Source of the DNA: Rhodobacterales bacterium HKCCE3408
GTDB taxonomy: Bacteria; Pseudomonadota; Alphaproteobacteria; Rhodobacterales; Rhodobacteraceae
NCBI GenBank assembly: GCA_015689705.1
Contig: WVSN01000004.1
Span: 186,001 to 250,000 of the forward strand
Reading direction: 5' to 3'
Length of the DNA stretch: 64,000 nt
Positions 61,778 to 64,000 of this stretch are shown here, one piece after another. Position 1 is the stretch's first letter. Each line of letters begins with the position of its first letter. The position numbers and the translations under genes are program-made. Below the pieces are notes generated by a model that made no database searches, was not told the DNA's origin, and was given only the letters and a program-made list of their open reading frames with translations.

Positions 61778-63366
61778 AACGCTTCGCCGCCCTCTTCACG
61801 AAACTCGACCAGACCACCAAGACCTCGGTCAAGGTCGCGGCGATGGCAGAGTATTTCCGGGACGCGCCCGAACCCGACCGGCTGTGGTGCGCGGCACTCC
61901 TGTCGGGCCGCCGGCCGCGGCGGGTCATCACGACGACGAAGCTGCGCGAATGGGCGGCGGAACGGGCGGGCATCCCGCTCTGGCTGTTCGAGGAATGCTA
62001 CCCTGTCGTGGGCGACCTGTCGGAAACCATTGCGCTGGTCCTGCCGCCCAACACGCGCGAGGACGACGCGAGCCTGTCGGAGACCATCACCGCGCTCCGC
62101 AAGCTCGACAAGGCGGACGAGGAGACGCGCAAGGCCGCAATCCTCGACGCCTGGGACCGGTTCGGCCCGACCGAGCGCTTCGTGTTCAACAAGCTGCTGA
62201 CTGGCGGCTGGCGCATGGGCGTCAGCCAGAAGCTGATGACCCGCGCCCTGTCGCAGGCGACCGGCATCGAAGAGGCCGAGCTGACCCATCGCCTGATGGG
62301 CAGCTGGACGCCGGACAGCGTCACATGGGAGAGCCTGATCGCCGCGCCCGATCCGGGCGCCGACCTCTCGCGCCCCTACCCGTTCTACCTCGCCTACCAG
62401 CTCGAGGACGCGCCGGAGGATCTCGGCGAGACGTCCGACTGGCTGGCCGAGCGGAAATGGGACGGCATCCGGGGTCAGCTGATCCTGCGCGGCGGAGAGC
62501 ATCACCTGTGGTCGCGCGGAGAGGAGCTCATCACCGACCGCTTCCCGGAACTGGCGCGGGCGAAGGACTTCCTGCCCGACGGGACTGTGATCGACGGCGA
62601 GGTGCTCGCTTACACGGACGGCGCACCCCTGCCCTTCGCCCGGCTTCAGCCGCGGATCGGGCGGAAGACGGTGCCGAAGAAACTTCAGGCCGAAGCGCCC
62701 GTCATCCTGATGGCCTACGACCTGCTCGAATGGCAGGGCGAGGACATTCGCGACCGGCCACTTTCCGACCGTCGCGGCCTGCTGGCGGAGGCCGTCGGGG
62801 CCCTACCGCCCGACGCCGCGATCCGCCTCAGCCCGCGCGTCGAGGCCGACACCTGGGACGGCCTGGCCCACGCGCGCGCCATCTCCCGCGATGTCGGCGC
62901 CGAGGGGCTCATGCTGAAGCGCCTCGCCGCGCCCTATCTCGCCGGCCGCAAGAAGGGCGACTGGTGGAAATGGAAGGTCGATCCGCTGACCATCGACGCG
63001 GTGATGATCTACGCGCAGTCGGGGTCGGGCCGGCGCGCGACGCTCTATACCGATTTCACCTTCGCCGTGTGGAAGGGCAACGACCTCGTCCCCTTCACCA
63101 AGGCCTATTCCGGCCTGACCGACGCCGAATTTCGCGAAATCACCGCCTGGGTCCGCAAGAACACGCTGGAGCGGTTCGGCCCGGTCCGCGCGGTCCGTCC
63201 CGAGCATGTCTTCGAGATCGCCTTCGAAGGCATCCAGCAAAGCCCGCGCCACAAGTCCGGCGTCAGCCTGCGCTTTCCGCGCATGGCGCGCTGGCGGAAG
63301 GACAAGCCGGTGTCGGAGGCGAACACGCTGCAGGACCTGCAGGAGATGCTCAATCAATATGGCTGA
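61774..63366 (+). CDS. ATP-dependent DNA ligase
   Basis: A 530-residue ligase. The adenylated lysine is K228 in LAERKWDGIRGQ (motif KxDG-type KWDGIRG). Later nucleotidyltransferase motifs include VIDGEVLAY, LMAYDLLEW, GLMLKRLAAPY and KWKVDPLTIDAVMIYAQ. The N-terminal 220 residues form the DNA-binding domain and the C-terminal OB fold ends near RFPRMARWRKDK. GTG 61774 overlaps the exonuclease stop. In related loci a helicase (Lhr) and a PdeM phosphoesterase follow; here a 60-residue gene follows instead. Confidence 0.92.
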   Translation: MKRFAALFTKLDQTTKTSVKVAAMAEYFRDAPEPDRLWCAALLSGRRPRRVITTTKLREWAAERAGIPLWLFEECYPVVGDLSETIALVLPPNTREDDASLSETITALRKLDKADEETRKAAILDAWDRFGPTERFVFNKLLTGGWRMGVSQKLMTRALSQATGIEEAELTHRLMGSWTPDSVTWESLIAAPDPGADLSRPYPFYLAYQLEDAPEDLGETSDWLAERKWDGIRGQLILRGGEHHLWSRGEELITDRFPELARAKDFLPDGTVIDGEVLAYTDGAPLPFARLQPRIGRKTVPKKLQAEAPVILMAYDLLEWQGEDIRDRPLSDRRGLLAEAVGALPPDAAIRLSPRVEADTWDGLAHARAISRDVGAEGLMLKRLAAPYLAGRKKGDWWKWKVDPLTIDAVMIYAQSGSGRRATLYTDFTFAVWKGNDLVPFTKAYSGLTDAEFREITAWVRKNTLERFGPVRAVRPEHVFEIAFEGIQQSPRHKSGVSLRFPRMARWRKDKPVSEANTLQDLQEMLNQYG

Positions 63367-63417
63367 AATGCCGTAAAAAACCTGTTATGATTTCATCTGC
63401 AACCAAGGGAGGCGACT

Positions 63418-63600
63418 ATGAACATTTCCGATATCGCAGCCCAGGCCCGGGCGCTTTACGCCGCGCTCGGCGACGATGCAGAGGCCGAGGCGCAGCGCCG
63501 CGCCCGCTGTGCCATCAGCTTCGGTGACACCGCCACAGCCGCGGAATGGTCGCGCATCCGCGCCATCATCCGGCAGATGCGCGGCGCGCTGGCAAGCTAG
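63418..63600 (+). CDS. Small hypothetical protein (60 aa)
   Basis: A 60-residue mostly helical, Ala-rich protein with GGGAGGCG upstream of ATG 63418. It starts MNISDIAAQARALYAALGDD and ends in IRQMRGALAS. No family is recognised. It lies 51 bases after the DNA ligase stop and may be co-transcribed. Its TAG stop overlaps the stop of the convergent LCCL gene in the tetranucleotide CTAG. Confidence 0.6.
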   Translation: MNISDIAAQARALYAALGDDAEAEAQRRARCAISFGDTATAAEWSRIRAIIRQMRGALAS

Positions 63601-64000
63601 CGGAATACGAAGGACCGGTCCCATTCGGCGTAGTCCGAGGAGGACACGCCATTTCGGCTGCTGCCGACGAAGAGCGGCTGCGCGGCGAGGATCGTGATCG
63701 TCACCACCCCGCCCGAACCGGCATCGATGATCCCGCGATGTGCGGCCGCGACGCAGACCGCACTGTCCGAGGTATAGACGTCCGTGCCCCAGATCGCGGC
63801 GGTGGTCCCGTCATATGGCGGACAGGCCAGAGAAAAACTGTCGCCGACGGATGCGCCGATCCCCAGACCGTCCGCGGTGTCGGTCCAGCCGATCGACTGC
63901 GCGCCGGTCGGCACCGGCCCGAGCGGCGCAGCGCCGGTAATCTGAAAGCTCAGGCTCCACGTGCCGTAGTCGCTCGAGGTCACGCCGTTCTGCGCGCTGC
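63597..64000 (-). CDS. Tandem LCCL-domain protein, C-terminal part (cut by right window edge)
   Basis: The visible 133 residues begin inside one LCCL domain (NGVTSSDYGTWSLSFQ) and then contain a complete second one: ACPPYDGTTAAIWGTDVYTS, DSAVCVAAAHRGIIDAGSGG and GSSRNGVSSSDYAEWDRSFV. The NGV-S-SDY-x-W-x-x-SF pattern occurs at the end of both copies, so at least two tandem domains exist. LCCL domains (named after Limulus factor C, Coch and Lgl1) occur in secreted proteins that bind surface glycans. The N-terminus, with any signal peptide, lies beyond the window. Confidence 0.82.
   Translation of the reverse strand, partial: SAQNGVTSSDYGTWSLSFQITGAAPLGPVPTGAQSIGWTDTADGLGIGASVGDSFSLACPPYDGTTAAIWGTDVYTSDSAVCVAAAHRGIIDAGSGGVVTITILAAQPLFVGSSRNGVSSSDYAEWDRSFVFR

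Noticed and set aside
61884-63527. Second long plus-strand open frame overlapping the DNA ligase
   Set aside because: The ligase frame contains all nucleotidyltransferase motifs; this frame gives an Arg/Gly-rich translation typical of shadow frames.

Overview
The window is GC-rich, densely packed chromosomal DNA from an alphaproteobacterium, most likely a Rhodobacterales (Roseobacter-group) heterotroph. The call rests on strong GC bias at third codon positions, many 1-4 base gene overlaps (ATGA, GTGA, TTGA), a GapR/DUF2312 nucleoid protein, a split YeeE/YedE sulfide-detoxification operon, a ccmABCDG cytochrome c maturation cluster beside aconitase, and many ABC importers coupled to small catabolic modules. 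I saw no rRNA, CRISPR array, insertion sequence or prophage. One tRNA gene, tRNA-Thr(TGT), is present.

Left part (1-21.1 kb): a NitT/TauT/THI5-type ABC importer operon on the minus strand ends in a cytosine-deaminase-like amidohydrolase cut by the window edge. A RidA protein and an acyl-CoA synthetase follow. Next is a plus-strand operon of serine-glyoxylate aminotransferase, malyl-CoA lyase, both subunits of malate-CoA ligase, and a family III CoA-transferase that resembles 2-methylfumaryl-CoA isomerase (Mct) of the 3-hydroxypropionate bicycle. This is a compact malyl-CoA/glyoxylate module combining serine-cycle genes with a bicycle-type gene. A GntR regulator then leads a peptide ABC transporter operon (dppD-F-A-B-C-like) that ends with a gamma-glutamyltransferase and a DUF1028 protein.

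Middle (21-45 kb): a second NitT/TauT-type importer with a GntR/FCD regulator is divergent from a catabolic set (fumarylpyruvate-hydrolase-like, RraA-like, 3-hydroxyisobutyrate-dehydrogenase-like, TauE/SafE permease). After it come a sulfotransferase, a winged-helix/TPR regulator divergent from a small exported protein, a GMC oxidoreductase, a D-2-hydroxyacid dehydrogenase, tRNA-Thr, GapR, a persulfide dioxygenase operon, and an envelope set (LpxL-like acyltransferase, DUF1223, a methyltransferase-like membrane protein, FkbM methyltransferase, two glycosyltransferases, a beta-barrel protein, a lipoprotein).

Right part (45-64 kb): aconitase, whose promoter holds a perfect 16-bp palindrome; ccmABCDG; a secreted protein with a pVHL-like beta domain; a LysR regulator divergent from a methyltransferase; an aspartate aminotransferase followed by a tiny overlapping ORF; an XRE regulator overlapping sdhE; a MarR-like regulator; purB; a 52-residue secreted peptide with a decayed neighbouring relative; a FliG homologue without other flagellar genes; and a nuclease/ATP-dependent DNA ligase pair. 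The right edge cuts a protein with tandem LCCL domains. No gene-free stretch exceeds 300 bases. The longest gaps hold promoters and inverted repeats, listed individually. Names rest on motif reading, not database searches.
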